Of a DNA stretch of 64,000 nucleotides, positions 62,303 through 64,000 are shown one piece after another. The notes below the pieces were generated by a model, which worked only from the letters and a program-made list of their open reading frames with translations, was not told the origin of the DNA and did no database searches. The position numbers and the translations under genes were made by a program. Source of the DNA: Liriodendron chinense (lineage: Eukaryota > Streptophyta > Magnoliopsida > Magnoliales > Magnoliaceae); NCBI GenBank assembly GCA_003013855.2, contig ML058337.1, positions 5,890,001 through 5,954,000 on the forward strand, given 5' to 3'. How positions within the stretch are numbered: position 1 is the first letter of the stretch; each line of letters starts with the position of its first letter.

Positions 62303-63075
62303 TGTTGGGATAGGAGCGCCGGCAGCGGAAGCAAAGCCGAACACAAACAGTAAGTTGAATCAAACAAGCCGCACAATACAATCACAATGCATGCAACCAC
62401 CCACATATAGACCATCCAAATTTAACGTGGAAAAGCCCCTCACGGGTAAAACACCACGGCACAAAGCGACACCAATCCACTATAATATCAAAAGTTACAA
62501 GAGATGGAACCCAAGACCCAAAAACCCAAGCCCACAAGAGAAATCCAAGCTTCTCCAAGAAGAAAACCCTCTTCTTCAAGCTCTTTCTCTCACCGGGTGT
62601 GAGCCTTTACCTCGTTGGAAGACTCTGAGGAGTTTCAACAAGAGGTCTAGGTATCGAAACCCATAGGGTGAAACTCCCATTGCTAACTGCACTAGTGGGT
62701 GCGATGTATGACTGACCGGGTGGGTGTGTACCGCGATTAACTGGGTGGGTGCGTTGCATGACTAACAAAAAAAGAAGAAGCTCTTTCTCTCACCTAGAAG
62801 CTCTCTCAATCACCTTTCACACTTAGAATCCCTTTAATCCCGTAATACACTCCTTAAATGGGAGAAAAACCGATTAGAAACTCTTTTGCGCAAAAACCAC
62901 GTAAAAACCAAGTTGTAATAGGAGACTGCCGACCGGCCGGCCGGCCGGCCAGACCCCCCTACCGGCCGGCTGGATGGCCCAAAATTTGTCCAGCAAGCTG
63001 CCTGTTCTGATCTCCACTGTGGCCGGTCGGACGGTGGCCCTATGCATTGAGGATTTGTGGCGTCCGTTTCCAACA
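62303..63075 (-). repeat. 3' LTR of a second copia element, with a SINE inside
   Basis: The plus strand starts TGTTGGGATAGG and ends TTTCCAACA; on the minus strand the neighbouring ATGGGGGAGTT is its polypurine tract, so this is the 3' LTR of the element to the right. A (CCGG)n-like run (62935-62965) lies inside. It is 773 bp with the SINE and about 570 bp without it. Confidence 0.82.
62595..62777 (+). mobile_element. tRNA-derived SINE nested in the copia LTR
   Basis: A perfect 17-bp duplication AAGCTCTTTCTCTCACC lies at 62578-62594 and 62778-62794. The element has box B-like GGTATCGAAACCC, the GGTGGGTGTGTACCGCG body, and an A-rich tail with GAAGAAG. The 5' box A is diverged (ACCTCGTTGGAAGAC). 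Confidence 0.85.
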
Positions 63076-64000
63076 AACTCCCCCATGACTCAAATCATCA
63101 TGCACCACCTTACCATGCACAACCTCCACCTTTACTTCGTCATCATTATAGTCCCATTGCTTCTCATGCCCCATCGACTTTATCTTTGCATCTTCACACG
63201 CCTGTCGCTCTTCCCATGTGACCCTTTTTCTCTTGTCACATACGAGTAATCGTGGATCTTATTGCCAATCCCGCAGCTCTACCATGAATTGTGCTCCCGA
63301 TCACCTTGTAAAGATTATCACACCTCCGTGCCTTAATCATCACGAGTTCTCCCTTCACCACTTTACAATACCGATCATAGCCGATGAACCTGTACCCTTT
63401 CGCCTCGAGTGTACCAAGAGATATTACATTCCTATTCATCTCAGGGACATGCTTCACACTTTCAAGGATTCGTTCGACTCCATCGAACATCCTAATGCGC
63501 ACCAAATTAATCCCCACCACATTGCGAGCGTAGCCATCGTCCACAAACACCGATCTACCATCATACTCCTTGTATGACATGAATCAACTCCGGTCAGGAC
63601 ATACATGACATGATACACTTGAATCCAAAAGCTACTCTTCACCAAGAGACTTTATGCCTGATCCAGTCAATACATCACAACCATCACCACCGTCCTCTAC
63701 GATATTGGTCCATTCCCTAGAAGAATCTCCAGATTTCTCCTGCCTTTTTTCGGGATTCGAACAATTCCTCTTCACATGCCCTTCTTCCCCACAATTCCAG
63801 CATCTCACCTTGTATCTCCACTTGCCCTTTGATTTAGATCTCGATGAAGGAGATCCTCCACCCTGCTCAGAATTTCCCCCCCTCATAACCAGTGCCTCAT
63901 CTGTAGAGGGACCCATGCCGCCGCTTTTCCTTCTCATCGCCTTCGCCTGAAGGGATGAGATAATGGTTTCTACGTCAATAGTCTCCATACCTATGCACAA
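63076..64000 (-). mobile_element. Copia element internal region lacking integrase-RT-RNase H (runs off the window)
   Basis: On the minus strand: gag with SSRSKSKGKWRYKVR and an intact CCHC knuckle CWNCGEEGHVKRNC (63761-63802), then a protease start reading LDSS where LDSG is expected, with TGG to TGA just after. GAG_pre-integrase sequence (SVFVDDG, MNRNVISLGTLEAKGYRF, KGELVMIKARR) follows, ending near 63250. Instead of integrase, the sequence passes in under 200 bases to the tail, polypurine tract and LTR. The 5' LTR lies outside the window. Confidence 0.82.

Overview
The window is nuclear DNA of a flowering plant. Both host genes have GT-AG introns and plant-specific families, the rest is dense in LTR retrotransposons, MITEs, tRNA-type SINEs and LINE fragments, and there is no operon structure. 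A palindromic repeat that starts and ends in GGGCCC-like sequence recurs across the window. I associate this kind of repeat with magnoliid genomes (Magnoliales/Laurales), but that placement is an inference.

Host genes. (1) 413-1526 (+) holds the last two coding exons of ARC6, the chloroplast-division protein; the rest of the gene lies left of the window. (2) 20529-47274 (-) holds a kinesin-7 gene of the KIN7E/F type. It has 13 coding exons, a continuous 988-codon frame and a spread of 26.7 kb. The two genes converge, 19 kb apart. No other host gene is recognisable between 47275 and 64000.

Layout. 1-1526: end of ARC6, with a 254-bp MITE in its last intron. 1527-7694: intergenic repeats, including a tandem array made from one arm of the palindromic element. 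7695-19484: a nested stack in which a palindromic element is split by an 11.4-kb Ty3/gypsy Tat-lineage element (7837-19230), which is itself split by a 1.9-kb solo LTR (14399-16343). Both insertions have perfect 5-bp target duplications. The Tat element carries a degenerate antisense reading frame with promoter-like sequence beside its 3' LTR. 20529-47274: the kinesin gene. Its 15.7-kb intron 8 holds a hAT element, an RTE LINE broken by a MITE and by a 6.8-kb chromovirus, a Ty1/copia remnant with a hAT element inside it, another hAT element and a SINE. 47275-60186: intergenic palindromic elements, MITEs and microsatellites. 60187-64000: a solo copia LTR, then a related copia element that has lost its integrase, reverse transcriptase and RNase H region and runs off the right edge.

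How it works together. ARC6 and the kinesin are unrelated housekeeping genes (plastid division; microtubule motor). Everything else is layered transposon history. All retroelement coding regions show stops, frameshifts or mutated catalytic residues, so I expect none to be autonomous. The kinesin frame is intact across every splice junction despite the insertions.
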